In this document: positions 50,556 through 59,161 of the stretch, one piece after another | Layout: every line of letters begins with the position of its first letter | Numbering within the stretch: position 1 is the stretch's first letter | Assembly: GCA_019746135.1 (NCBI GenBank) | Contig: JAIESI010000006.1 | Location: 1-59,714, forward strand | Length of the DNA stretch: 59,714 nucleotides | Direction of reading: 5' to 3' | Source: Xanthobacteraceae bacterium | Lineage (GTDB): Bacteria; Pseudomonadota; Alphaproteobacteria; Rhizobiales; Xanthobacteraceae | Notes under the pieces: generated by a model | What the model was told of the DNA's origin: nothing | Database searches by the model: none | What the model saw: only the letters and a program-made list of their open reading frames with translations | Translations under genes and position numbers: made by a program

Positions 50556-51515
50556 ATGAAGCGCCTCATCAGGGCGGCCGGATTTCTGGCGATAGCGGCG
50601 GCCGTGACGCCGGCCACGGCGCAGCAGACCGTCATCATGGGCTCGGTCGGCTCCTCGTCCGCGAACAGCTGGGCGACTTACGTCGCAATCGAGAAGGGCT
50701 TTTTTGCCGACGCCGGCATCAAGCCCGACCTGGTGCACGCGCAATCCAACGCGGCCGTGGTGCAGCAGCTTGCCGCGGGCTCGCTGCACATGACCAACAA
50801 TTCCGGATTGGTCGATCCGATCCGGGCGACCGAGAAGGGTGCGCCGGTGGCGATCCTGCGCGTCGAGATCCAGCGCCCGCCCTATGCATTGATGGCCAAG
50901 CCCGCGATCAAGGCCCCGGCCGGCATCAGGGGCAAGCTTGTCTCGGTCGGCGGCGCCAAGGACATCACCCGCATCTATGTGGAGCAGATGCTCGAGCGGC
51001 TGGGCGTCAAGCCGGGCGAATACGACATGGCCTATGCCGGCGCAACCTCGGCGCGGTTTGCCGCCCTGTCGTCGGGCGCAGTCGATGCCGCGATCCTGAC
51101 GCCGCCGTTCAATTTCAACGCCCAGTCCGCGGGCTTCACCAATCTCGGCAACATCAACGACCATGTCGACATGCCGTTTGCCGGCATCGCCGTGAACACC
51201 AGATGGGCCGAAGCCAACAAGGAGACGGTGGGAAAAATCGTCGGCGTCTACAACCGCGGCATCGGCTGGCTGTATGATCCCGCCAACCGCGCCGAGGCCG
51301 TGGTGATCCTGAACAAGGTCAGCAGGCTGAAGACCGAGGACGTCGAGCAGGCCTATGACTACCTGATCGGCGGAAAGTTCTTCGAGCCCACCGGCAAGGT
51401 GTCCAGGACGCTGATCGGCAAGCTCAGCGACGCGCTGAAGACGCTCGGAGACCTGCCGAAGGATTTTCCGGTTGACCGCCTGTTTCTCGCGGGCGTGACC
51501 CAAGTGGCCGATTGA
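50556..51515 (+). CDS. NMT1/THI5-type ABC transporter substrate-binding protein (copy 2)
   Basis: A 319-residue receptor, clearly paralogous to the preceding gene: shared blocks include Val-Val/Leu-Val-Gln-Gln-Leu-Ala-Ala-Gly-Ser-Leu, Gly-Leu-Val-Asp-Pro-Ile-Arg-Ala, Lys-Asp-Ile-Thr-(Lys/Arg)-Ile-Tyr-Val-Glu, Gly-Ala-Val-Asp-Ala-Ala-Ile-Leu and Phe-Phe-Glu-Pro-Thr-Gly. The signal peptide ends Thr-Pro-Ala-Thr-Ala-Gln. One permease/ATPase pair serves two receptors, which widens the ligand range. Its last codons and stop are the first unit of a 12-bp tandem repeat. Confidence 0.88.
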   Translation: MKRLIRAAGFLAIAAAVTPATAQQTVIMGSVGSSSANSWATYVAIEKGFFADAGIKPDLVHAQSNAAVVQQLAAGSLHMTNNSGLVDPIRATEKGAPVAILRVEIQRPPYALMAKPAIKAPAGIRGKLVSVGGAKDITRIYVEQMLERLGVKPGEYDMAYAGATSARFAALSSGAVDAAILTPPFNFNAQSAGFTNLGNINDHVDMPFAGIAVNTRWAEANKETVGKIVGVYNRGIGWLYDPANRAEAVVILNKVSRLKTEDVEQAYDYLIGGKFFEPTGKVSRTLIGKLSDALKTLGDLPKDFPVDRLFLAGVTQVAD

Positions 51516-51599
51516 GTGGCTGATTGAGTGGCTGATTGAGTGGCTGATTGAGTGGCTGATTGAGTGGCTGATTGAGTGGCGGATTGAGCGGTCGATCGA
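51504..51599 (+). repeat. 12-bp tandem repeat carrying seven in-frame stop codons
   Basis: Eight 12-bp units run from 51504 to 51599. Units 2-6 are identical (GTGGCTGATTGA); unit 1 has GCC for GCT, unit 7 has GCG, unit 8 is degenerate (GCGGTCGATCGA). Unit 1 contains the last three codons and stop of the receptor gene (Val-Ala-Asp-stop), and because 12 is a multiple of 3 each of units 2-7 repeats the same in-frame TGA. The permease ATG follows 2 bp after the array, in another frame. Replication slippage could change the spacing between the genes. Confidence 0.92.
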
Positions 51600-51601
51600 A
51601 G

Positions 51602-52363
51602 ATGTGGGCGTTCGCGCGTGACAGGCTTCTCGCCGGGACGCTGTCGGTGGTGGGCGGACTGCTGCTGTGGGAATTCTGCAGCCGGGTTCTGGTTGCCAAC
51701 CAGCTTTTTCTTGCGGCCCCAAGCCAGATTCTCAAGGCGATCGTGGCCTTGTTCGCGAGCGGCGAGATGCAACGCCACATCGCCATCAGCGCCGCGGAGT
51801 TCGCGCTCGGCTACGTGATCGCGAGCGTCCTCGGCATCGCCATCGGGCTCGGGATGGCGAGCAGCGCGCGGTTCAAGCAGGCGATGCAGCCATGGATATC
51901 GGGGCTCTATGCCACGCCGACGATTGCGCTGGCTCCGCTGTTCATTCTCTGGCTCGGCATCGGCATCTGGTCGAAGGTCCTCGTGGTCATTTTCCTGGTT
52001 CTGTTTCCGGTGACGATCAACACCGAAGCGGGCCTGCGCACCACCAGCGAACGCCTGACTGAAATGCTGCGGAGCTTCGGCGCAACGCCGCGGCAGATCT
52101 TCTTCAAGGTGTCGCTGCCGTCGGCGCTGCCGTTCATCCTGGCCGGCTTGAAGCTCGGCATCGGGCGCGGCCTGATCGGCGTCGTGGTGGCGGAGCTGTT
52201 CGGTTCGCGGGCGGGGCTTGGCCGCCTCATCAGCCAGTCGGCCGACGCCTTCAACATGCCGGAGCTGTTTGCCGGCGTGGTCATGCTGGCCGTGGCCGGC
52301 ATCGCCATGACGGCCGCGTTCGGCTGGCTGGAGAAGCGCCTCGTTCCGTGGACCAAGGACTAG
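51602..52363 (+). CDS. ABC transporter permease (SsuC/TauC-like)
   Basis: A 253-residue binding-protein-dependent permease. The ATG at 51602 is chosen; an in-frame TTG at 51572 lies inside the 12-bp repeat array. About six membrane helices are visible, and the cytoplasmic EAA loop appears as Glu-Met-Leu-Arg-Ser-Phe-Gly-Ala-Thr-Pro-Arg-Gln-Ile-Phe-Phe-Lys-Val-Ser-Leu-Pro near residue 150. It would form a homodimeric channel for the two NMT1-type receptors. The ATPase gene starts 2 bp after its stop. Confidence 0.92.
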   Translation: MWAFARDRLLAGTLSVVGGLLLWEFCSRVLVANQLFLAAPSQILKAIVALFASGEMQRHIAISAAEFALGYVIASVLGIAIGLGMASSARFKQAMQPWISGLYATPTIALAPLFILWLGIGIWSKVLVVIFLVLFPVTINTEAGLRTTSERLTEMLRSFGATPRQIFFKVSLPSALPFILAGLKLGIGRGLIGVVVAELFGSRAGLGRLISQSADAFNMPELFAGVVMLAVAGIAMTAAFGWLEKRLVPWTKD

Positions 52364-52365
52364 CG

Positions 52366-53142
52366 ATGGCGCTCAAGCTCGAAGTCGAACACTTGCACAA
52401 GCAGTTCGGCGATCTGCCGGTGCTGCAGGACATCAATCTGTCGATCGACAGCGGCGCGTTCATCTCCGTGGTCGGACCGAGCGGTTGCGGCAAGACCACT
52501 TTCCTGCGGATTGTCGCCGGCCTGGAGCCGGCCACGTCCGGAGCCTTGCGGATCGATGGAAAGCCGCTGGCGGGGCCGGGCGGCAATCGCGGCTTCGTGT
52601 TTCAGAACGACAGCCTGCTGCCCTGGCGCACGGTGTTGGCCAACGCGTTGATCGGCCCGGAGGTGGCAGGGCGCGTCGGCGAAAAGGAGCGCAAGCGCAC
52701 CCTCGATCTGTTGCGGCTGGTCGGCCTCGGCGGCTTCGAGCACTACTTCCCGCGCCAGCTTTCCGGCGGCATGCGCCAGCGCGTCAATCTGGCGCGGGCG
52801 CTCGCCATCGATCCCGAGGTGCTGCTGATGGACGAGCCGTTCGCGGCGCTCGACGCGCAGACGCGCGAGATCATGCAGACCGAGCTGCTGCGCATCTGGG
52901 AGCAGGGTCGCAAGACCGTTCTGTTCGTGACCCACCAGATCGACGAAGCGGTGTTCCTGTCCGACCGCGTGCTGGTGTTCGCGCGGCGGCCCGGCCGGCT
53001 GCAGGAAAGCGTCGAGATCGCGCTGCCGCGGCCGCGCGAGCTCTCGATCAAGCGCACACCCGAGTTCATCGCCTATGTCGATCACATCTGGAAGCTGATC
53101 GAGCACGACGTGCGCCTGGCCGTCATCGAAGAGCACGTGTAG
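52366..53142 (+). CDS. ABC transporter ATP-binding protein (SsuB/TauB-like)
   Basis: A 258-residue ATPase from ATG 52366. Walker A is Gly-Pro-Ser-Gly-Cys-Gly-Lys-Thr-Thr near residue 42, the Q-loop is Val-Phe-Gln-Asn-Asp-Ser-Leu-Leu-Pro-Trp, the signature Leu-Ser-Gly-Gly-Met-Arg-Gln-Arg, Walker B Val-Leu-Leu-Met-Asp-Glu-Pro-Phe-Ala-Ala-Leu-Asp, and the switch His is in Val-Thr-His-Gln. Phe-Gln-(Asn/Asp)-x-x-Leu-Leu-Pro-Trp is typical of the nitrate/sulfonate/taurine family. It ends the operon that begins with the PuuE-like gene. Confidence 0.93.
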   Translation: MALKLEVEHLHKQFGDLPVLQDINLSIDSGAFISVVGPSGCGKTTFLRIVAGLEPATSGALRIDGKPLAGPGGNRGFVFQNDSLLPWRTVLANALIGPEVAGRVGEKERKRTLDLLRLVGLGGFEHYFPRQLSGGMRQRVNLARALAIDPEVLLMDEPFAALDAQTREIMQTELLRIWEQGRKTVLFVTHQIDEAVFLSDRVLVFARRPGRLQESVEIALPRPRELSIKRTPEFIAYVDHIWKLIEHDVRLAVIEEHV

Positions 53143-53248
53143 GGGGCGTTTCCGGCCGGGCCGATCGTCCGACGCGTGGCGTGACGCACGAGGGCACGCG
53201 ATGGATTGGGCGTCTGTTGTCCGGCCGCGAAAAAGATCCCGTCTGTCG

Positions 53249-54172
53249 CTACTGACGAGAGGGGATCGGTAGAGAGGCGCGAATGCGCTGGGAGAAATCG
53301 GCAGCGCCGTCGGCTGCCTGCGTGACCGCATTGATCAGCGAGCGTCGCCGCAGCTCGTCGAATGGCAACGACGTGTCCACCCGGCCGGAGTGGTAGAGAT
53401 AGCTGTCGATGAGGCCGTTGAAGAGATGGCGAATGTCGAACCGGCCCTCCCGGCCGGCGGCGTTGGCGTAGCGAATGATATTGATCGTGCAGTTGTTGCT
53501 CAGCAGGTGATAGAACTCCGGCCGGTCGGCGAGCTCGTTGATCCGCGCCAAGTAGATCAGAAACAGCCGGCGCGCACTGTCGGCCGGGGCGTTGAGACGA
53601 TAGAGGTATACCGTTTCGTGACGGTAATTGGTGCGCACACCGACGATGTCGCGTTCGTCTCCAACCACATAGATCAACTCGAATTGCTTGAAGAGGGATG
53701 CGATCGGCTGAAAGCCTTCGCCGACCTCCGGGCGCGTCTCGATTGAGATGCTCAGCGGCTTCGCGTTATCGAACGTAAAGCTCAGGAAGGTGTGGGCCAC
53801 CAGCCCCTCGCTCCAATAGGAGACGAAGAAGTCGATGCCGGTCAGGTGCGACAGTTGCACCTCGCGCTCCTCGTAGCGCACCGTGAAATCATTCCGGCTG
53901 CGGTAGTCGAAGTTGCGGACGCCGGTAAAGCGCACACGGTCGCCGTCGATGATTGCGCGCGGCATCACGGCGACCTCCGGTCGCCAGGGTCGATCGTGCG
54001 ACGGAGCAATCGACATCCACCACCCCACCACGCCGAGAAACACCACGGCAAAGACCAAGGGCATGCGCCGTCGACCCGACAGCCAGAGTGCCCAGATTGC
54101 AAACGCAACGAAGGCCCCCGCCAGGGCCAGGCGCAGCCCGGGCCACGGCAAATTCGAATAGTGGATGGCCAA
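53249..54172 (-). CDS. DUF4105 domain-containing inner-membrane protein
   Basis: A 307-residue frame from TTG 54172. The periplasmic part has the DUF4105 pattern as I remember it: His-Thr-Phe-Leu-Ser-Phe-Thr-Phe-Asp, Ile-Ser-Ile-Glu-Thr-Arg, Val-Tyr-Leu-Tyr-Arg-Leu and Leu-Leu-Ser-Asn-Asn-Cys-Thr, the Cys/His style of a possible papain-like hydrolase. Helices lie at about 11-31 and 36-54. The real start is probably upstream: the frame stays open to a stop near 54308 and encodes another hydrophobic helix, but without ATG or GTG; a CTG at 54268 follows GGGAGG by 5 bp. It converges on the ATPase gene. Confidence 0.8.
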   Translation of the reverse strand: MAIHYSNLPWPGLRLALAGAFVAFAIWALWLSGRRRMPLVFAVVFLGVVGWWMSIAPSHDRPWRPEVAVMPRAIIDGDRVRFTGVRNFDYRSRNDFTVRYEEREVQLSHLTGIDFFVSYWSEGLVAHTFLSFTFDNAKPLSISIETRPEVGEGFQPIASLFKQFELIYVVGDERDIVGVRTNYRHETVYLYRLNAPADSARRLFLIYLARINELADRPEFYHLLSNNCTINIIRYANAAGREGRFDIRHLFNGLIDSYLYHSGRVDTSLPFDELRRRSLINAVTQAADGAADFSQRIRASLPIPSRQ

Positions 54173-54472
54173 GGCAGCCCATCCGACGAGGATGACCTGG
54201 ACTGCAATTCGGATGCCCGTGGCCAGCCAGCCGACAAATCTGGCCAGGAATCGGCGATGCGAAGTCAGCGGCTCCTCCCATTCTCGATGAGCGCGCGCTT
54301 TCGCATTCGACGCTCAGGTGCGGCGGGACACGGTCATGACGATAAGGCCGTGGTGGACCAAGGTCCAACATCCTGACGCGTTGAATTGTGGTTCGCTCGT
54401 TCAGGCTTGCGCGCGACCTTGAGGCGGCGGGCCGCTCGAATCATTTCGGAAAAATCTCGGAAAGTTTTGACC

Positions 54473-55606
54473 GTGTTGCCCGTTGTTCGTTGCTGTTGTG
54501 CGGCCCGTTTCTGCGGCGTCGGCGCGGCGCGCCGGGCGACGGGGCTGCTTGCGATGATCGCGTTCGCGTCGATGCTCGCGGCATGCGGGCAGGAGGCAAA
54601 TCCGGATCCGCCTCAGGCCCGCCCGGTCCGCACTGTGACGATCGAGAAGCGCCAGGCCGGCACGCCGATCATGCTGGTCGGCCGGGTCGAAGCGGAAGAT
54701 GAAGTCGCTCTCGGATTTCGAATTTCCGGACGGCTCCTTGAAAACAACGGCAAGCTTGGCGATCGCGTGACGCCCGGACAGGTGGTGGCGCGCCTGGAAT
54801 CGCAAAACGAGCTCAACACGTTGCGAACGGCGAGGGCGGCGCTTGTCGCAGCACAGGGGCAATTGATGCAGGCGCGCAACCACTTCGAGCGTCAGGATAC
54901 CCTTCTGAGCCAGGGCTGGACCACACGCGCCAACCACGAGCAGGCAAAGCAGGCGTTTCAAACCGCGCAGGCCAACCTCGACAGCGCCGAGGCGCAACTG
55001 AAGTCTGCCTACGATCTCGTGAGCTTTACCGAGCTCAAGGCCGATGCTCCCGGCGTCGTGACCGCGGTCGGCCCGGGCGCAGGCGAGGTGGTGCAGGCCG
55101 GACAGATGATCGTTCGGCTCGCGCGGGAGGCGGGGCGCGATGCGGTGTTCGATGTGGCGGCGCAGGTGATCCGCACGCTGCCGGGCGATCCGCGGATCAC
55201 CGTGCACCTGACGGACGATCCCAGGGTGGTGGCGCAAGGGCGCATCCGCGAGGTTTCGCCGCAGGCCAATCCGCAGACCCGAACCTTCGAGGTCAGGATC
55301 GGCCTGACCGATCCCCCGCCGGCGATGTGGCTCGGGGCCACTGTCACCGCGCGCCTGGAGACGGAAGCCACGCCGACCATCGAGATCCCGGCGACGGCGC
55401 TGACCAACTTCAACAACCAGCCGGGCGTCTGGATCGTCGATCCGGGAAACCGCACGGTATCGATGCGCAACGTCGATGTGCTGCGCTTCGACCAGGCCAC
55501 CGTCGCGGTCTCCGGCGGGCTCGAAACCGGCGAGGTTGTGGTCACCGCCGGCGTGCAGGCGCTGCATCCCGGGCAGAAGGTGCGTCTGCTTGGAGCGGAG
55601 CCGTGA
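54473..55606 (+). CDS. RND efflux transporter periplasmic adaptor (membrane-fusion) subunit, lipoprotein
   Basis: A 377-residue adaptor from GTG 54473 (GGAAAG 9 bp upstream); the frame is open to 54386. A signal region ends in a lipobox (Leu-Ala-Ala-Cys), so it is anchored in the inner membrane. After it come the first barrel strand (Arg-Thr-Val-Thr-Ile-Glu-Lys), the lipoyl half-motif Gly-Phe-Arg-Ile-Ser-Gly-Arg-Leu, a coiled-coil hairpin with Gln/Ala repeats (about 110-180 of the mature chain), and the second lipoyl half Leu-Lys-Ala-Asp-Ala-Pro-Gly-Val-Val. It bridges the RND pump to an outer-membrane channel, which is not encoded nearby. The pump gene starts 1 bp after its stop. Confidence 0.9.
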   Translation: MLPVVRCCCAARFCGVGAARRATGLLAMIAFASMLAACGQEANPDPPQARPVRTVTIEKRQAGTPIMLVGRVEAEDEVALGFRISGRLLENNGKLGDRVTPGQVVARLESQNELNTLRTARAALVAAQGQLMQARNHFERQDTLLSQGWTTRANHEQAKQAFQTAQANLDSAEAQLKSAYDLVSFTELKADAPGVVTAVGPGAGEVVQAGQMIVRLAREAGRDAVFDVAAQVIRTLPGDPRITVHLTDDPRVVAQGRIREVSPQANPQTRTFEVRIGLTDPPPAMWLGATVTARLETEATPTIEIPATALTNFNNQPGVWIVDPGNRTVSMRNVDVLRFDQATVAVSGGLETGEVVVTAGVQALHPGQKVRLLGAEP

Positions 55607-55607
55607 G

Positions 55608-58600
55608 ATGGGGTTCAACCTCTCGGAATGGGCACTCAACAACCGCTCGCTGACCGCCTATCTGATGATCGTCACGGTCGTCGCTGGGGTGTTCTCCTAT
55701 TTCCGGCTCGGCCGCGCCGAGGATCCCTCCTTCGTCATCAAGACCATGGTGGTATCGGCTGGGTGGCCCGGCGCGAGCGTCGACGACACGCTGAAGCAGG
55801 TGACCGAGCGGCTCGAGCGCAAGCTGCAGGAAACGCCCAGGATCGACACCCTGCGCAGCTTCACCCGCGCGGGCGCGACCACGATCTTCGTCAACCTCAA
55901 GGACAGTACGCCCGCCAGGGAAATTCCCGATCTCTGGCTTCACGTCCGCAACAGCATCGGCGATATCCGCCATACCCTGCCGGCCGGCGTCGTCGGTCCC
56001 TTCTTCAACGACGACTTCGGCGATACCTTCGGCATCATTTATGGGTTCACCGCCGACGGCTTCACCCACCGCGAACTGCGCGACCGCGTCGAAGGCGTCC
56101 GCTCCCGGCTTCTTTCCGTTCCGGACGTCACGAAGATCGAGATTCTCGGCGCTCAGGACGAGCGGATCTTCATCGAGTTTTCGATGAAGGAGCTTGCGAG
56201 CCTCGGCATCGACCGTGCAGCCCTGATCGCGGCGCTGCAGGCGCAGAACGTCGTGCAGCCGGCGGGCACGATCCAGACCGGCTACGAGCAGCTCTCGCTC
56301 CGGGTGTCGGGCGCATTCCGGTCCGAGCAGGACATTCTCAACGTCAACTTCGCGGTCGGCGGGCGCATGCTGCGCCTGAGCGATATTGCGCAGGTCAGGC
56401 GCGGCTTTGCCGATCCGCCGCAGCCGATGTTCCGCGTCAACGGACAGCCGGCCATCGGCCTCGCCATCGCCATGCGCGAGGGCGGCGACATCCTCGCGCT
56501 CGGCCGCAACATCAAGCGCGCGATCGCCGAGATCACCGCGCAATTGCCGATCGGCATCGAGCCCACGCTGGTGGCCGATCAGGCGGTGACGGTCGAGCGG
56601 GCGATCGCCGAGTTCATGACGTCGCTCCTTCAGGCGGTCGCGATCATCATGGTGGTCAGCTTCATCAGCCTCGGCATCCGTCCTGGCCTGGTGATCGCCG
56701 CCACCATCCCGCTGACGCTCGCGGCGGTCTTTGCCGTCATGCAGACGTCCGGCATCGACATGCAGCGCATCTCGCTCGGCGCGCTGATCATCGCGCTGGC
56801 GCTCCTCGTCGACGATGCCATGACCACGATCGATGCCATGCTCAGCCGTCTCGCCGAAGGCGACGACAAGGTGCAGGCCGCGACCTTCGCGTTCCGCACC
56901 TATGCCTTCGCGATGCTGGCCGGCACTTTGGTGACGATTGCAGGCTTCGTGCCGGTCGGTTTCGCGGCGAGCGGCGCGGGCGAATACACCTTCTCGCTGT
57001 TCGCGGTCGTCGCGATTGCGCTGATTGCCTCCTGGTTCGTCGCGGTGCTGTTCGGACCGCTCCTGGGGGTCGCAGTCCTGAGGCCGCCTGCCACGGCAAG
57101 GTCCGCGGAACCTGGATGGGTGTTCCGGACCTACCGCGCGTTCCTGAGCGGCGCGCTGCGGGCTCGATGGCTGACGATTGCCGTGACGCTTGCGCTGTTC
57201 GTCGCATCCGTCTTCGCGATGCGGCTCATTCCCAACCAGTTCTTTCCGTCGTCAGACCGGCCTGAGCTCCTGGTCGACATGACGTTGCCGCAGAATGCGT
57301 CGATCTTCGGCAGTGAAACCGTGGCGCGCCGTTTCGACGACGTGCTCAAGGATGATCCGGATATCGCCCGCTGGAGCACTTACGTCGGCCAAGGCGCCAT
57401 CCGGTTCTATCTGCCGCTCAATGTCCAGCTTCCGAACAACTTCTTCAGCCAGGCCGTGGTCGTCGCCAAGGACGTCGCCGCGCGCGAGCGGCTGCGGCAG
57501 AAGCTCGAGAAGGTTCTGGCCAGCGAATTCCCGAGCCTGATCAGCCGCGTGTCGACGTTGGAGCTTGGTCCGCCGGTTGGCTGGCCGGTGCAGTATCGCG
57601 TCAGCGGGCCCGACGTCGGCGAGGTGCGGGTGATCGCCATGAAGCTTGCGAAGGTCATGGCGGCAAGCCCGCAGGTGACGCACCTGAGCTTCGACTGGTT
57701 CGAGCCGGCCCGGCAGGTGCGCATCCAGATCGACCAGAACGAGGCGCGGCTCCTGGGACTCAGCTCGCAGACGCTCGCCGGCGTGCTCAACGCAGTCATC
57801 TCCGGCAGCGCCATCACCCAGGTGCGCGACGACATCTATCTGGTTGACGTGGTCCTGCGCGCGACCGACGAGCAGCGCGTTTCGCTCGACACGCTGCGCT
57901 CCATCCAGGTTCCGCTGCCAAGCGGGCGGACCGTGCCGCTCAGCCAGTTCGCGTCGTTCGAATATGACCAGGAGCAGCCGCTGGTCTGGCGTCGCAACCG
58001 GATCCCGACCCTGACCGTGCTGGCCGATGTGACGCGCGGCACGCTCCCCGACACCGTGGTGAGAGCGCTGACGCCGGCCGTGGCCGAACTGTCCGCAACG
58101 CTGCCGCCGGCCTACCGGATCGAGCTCGGCGGCGTGGTGGAGGACAGCGCGAAGGCGCAAGCCTCGGTGGTCGCCGTCGTGCCGGCGATGCTGATGATCA
58201 TGATCACCGTGCTGATGGTGCAACTGCGAAGCTTCGCGCGCCTGCTGATCGTGCTCAGCGTCGGACCATTGGGACTGATCGGTGTCGTCGCAGCCTTGCT
58301 GCTGTCCGGCAAGCCGCTCGGGTTCGTCGCCATCCTCGGCATCCTGGCGCTGCTCGGCATGATCACCAAGAACGCGGTCATTCTGATTGGCCAGATCGAT
58401 GCCGAGCGCGCGCAAGGCAAGGATGTGCGGCAGTCGGCGATCGACGCCAGCGCCTCCCGCTTCCGGCCGATCATGTTGACCGCGGTCTCGACAGTGCTCG
58501 GCATGATCCCGATTGCCCCCACCGTGTTCTGGGGACCCATGGCCTTCGCCATCATGGGCGGCCTGCTGGCCGGAACCGTGCTGACGCTGATTTTCCTGCC

Positions 58601-58667
58601 GGCGCTCTATGTCGCCTGGTTCGCGCGGGGCGAACGCGCCATTTGGTCAAAGCGTGCTCCTGTCTGA
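55608..58667 (+). CDS. RND efflux transporter permease (AcrB/HAE1-like)
   Basis: A 1019-residue inner-membrane pump from ATG 55608. It starts Asn-Leu-Ser-Glu-Trp-Ala-Leu-Asn-Asn-Arg with the first helix following, has a large periplasmic loop, then helices around residues 340-490, a second periplasmic loop, and a second helix set near 860-1005, the two-fold RND layout. The proton-relay Asp pair is in Leu-Leu-Val-Asp-Asp-Ala-Met-Thr-Thr-Ile-Asp, and Lys in Gly-Met-Ile-Thr-Lys-Asn-Ala is the partner. Probably exports hydrophobic compounds. It pairs with the adaptor upstream; no TetR repressor is adjacent. Confidence 0.94.
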   Translation: MGFNLSEWALNNRSLTAYLMIVTVVAGVFSYFRLGRAEDPSFVIKTMVVSAGWPGASVDDTLKQVTERLERKLQETPRIDTLRSFTRAGATTIFVNLKDSTPAREIPDLWLHVRNSIGDIRHTLPAGVVGPFFNDDFGDTFGIIYGFTADGFTHRELRDRVEGVRSRLLSVPDVTKIEILGAQDERIFIEFSMKELASLGIDRAALIAALQAQNVVQPAGTIQTGYEQLSLRVSGAFRSEQDILNVNFAVGGRMLRLSDIAQVRRGFADPPQPMFRVNGQPAIGLAIAMREGGDILALGRNIKRAIAEITAQLPIGIEPTLVADQAVTVERAIAEFMTSLLQAVAIIMVVSFISLGIRPGLVIAATIPLTLAAVFAVMQTSGIDMQRISLGALIIALALLVDDAMTTIDAMLSRLAEGDDKVQAATFAFRTYAFAMLAGTLVTIAGFVPVGFAASGAGEYTFSLFAVVAIALIASWFVAVLFGPLLGVAVLRPPATARSAEPGWVFRTYRAFLSGALRARWLTIAVTLALFVASVFAMRLIPNQFFPSSDRPELLVDMTLPQNASIFGSETVARRFDDVLKDDPDIARWSTYVGQGAIRFYLPLNVQLPNNFFSQAVVVAKDVAARERLRQKLEKVLASEFPSLISRVSTLELGPPVGWPVQYRVSGPDVGEVRVIAMKLAKVMAASPQVTHLSFDWFEPARQVRIQIDQNEARLLGLSSQTLAGVLNAVISGSAITQVRDDIYLVDVVLRATDEQRVSLDTLRSIQVPLPSGRTVPLSQFASFEYDQEQPLVWRRNRIPTLTVLADVTRGTLPDTVVRALTPAVAELSATLPPAYRIELGGVVEDSAKAQASVVAVVPAMLMIMITVLMVQLRSFARLLIVLSVGPLGLIGVVAALLLSGKPLGFVAILGILALLGMITKNAVILIGQIDAERAQGKDVRQSAIDASASRFRPIMLTAVSTVLGMIPIAPTVFWGPMAFAIMGGLLAGTVLTLIFLPALYVAWFARGERAIWSKRAPV

Positions 58668-58684
58668 ACGATGCGGAGGTTCGT

Positions 58685-59161
58685 ATGGGAAAGCTCGGTA
58701 TCGCGGCCGTGGTGTTGACCGCAGCGCTGCTGCTGGACACCTCGCCGGCCGAGGCGCAGCGGCGCACGCAGGCCGGCAGGCTCACTTGCCAGCTTGCGCC
58801 GAGTGTCGGGCTCGTCGTCGGCTCGCGGCAGCGGATGTCGTGCCAGTTCATCGCGAGCCGGCGCGCATTTCGCGATCTCTACAGCGGGACGGTCACACGC
58901 GTCGGCCTCGACCTGGGCGCGACCGCCGGAGGCGTGATGGGATGGACGGTTCTCGCCCGCACCCAAGGCCTTCGGCGCGGCGCGCTGGCCGGCAGCTATG
59001 TCGGTGCGAGCGGCGACATCGCCCTGGGCCTTGGCTTCGGTGCCAACGCGCTGGTTGGAGGCACCGGCCGTTCGATCATGCTGCAACCGCTGTCGATGTC
59101 GGGGCAGGTCGGCATCAACCTTGCGCTTGGCGTCGCGAGGCTGACGCTGCGCTCGCGATAG
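58685..59161 (+). CDS. DUF992 domain-containing secreted protein
   Basis: A 158-residue protein from ATG 58685, which follows CGGAGGTT, a good ribosome-binding site. A signal peptide covers about residues 1-24 (ending Ala-Glu-Ala-Gln). The mature chain matches my memory of DUF992: Gly-Arg-Leu-Thr-Cys near the start, Cys-Gln-Phe, Tyr-Ser-Gly-Thr-Val-Thr-Arg-Val-Gly-Leu-Asp-Leu-Gly, Gly-Ser-Tyr-Val-Gly-Ala-Ser and Leu-Gln-Pro-Leu-Ser-Met near the end. The two cysteines may form a disulfide. Function of the family is unknown. It lies 17 bp after the RND pump gene and may be co-transcribed. Confidence 0.85.
   Translation: MGKLGIAAVVLTAALLLDTSPAEAQRRTQAGRLTCQLAPSVGLVVGSRQRMSCQFIASRRAFRDLYSGTVTRVGLDLGATAGGVMGWTVLARTQGLRRGALAGSYVGASGDIALGLGFGANALVGGTGRSIMLQPLSMSGQVGINLALGVARLTLRSR

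Noticed and set aside
51504..51599. CRISPR array
   Set aside because: Twelve-bp direct units with no spacers form a minisatellite, not a CRISPR array, and no cas genes are present.
51359..51778. Minus-strand frames with Ser-Ala-Thr-Gln or Pro-Leu-Asn-Gln peptide repeats
   Set aside because: The peptide repeats are only the reverse translation of the 12-bp DNA repeat; the plus-strand receptor and permease genes account for the region.
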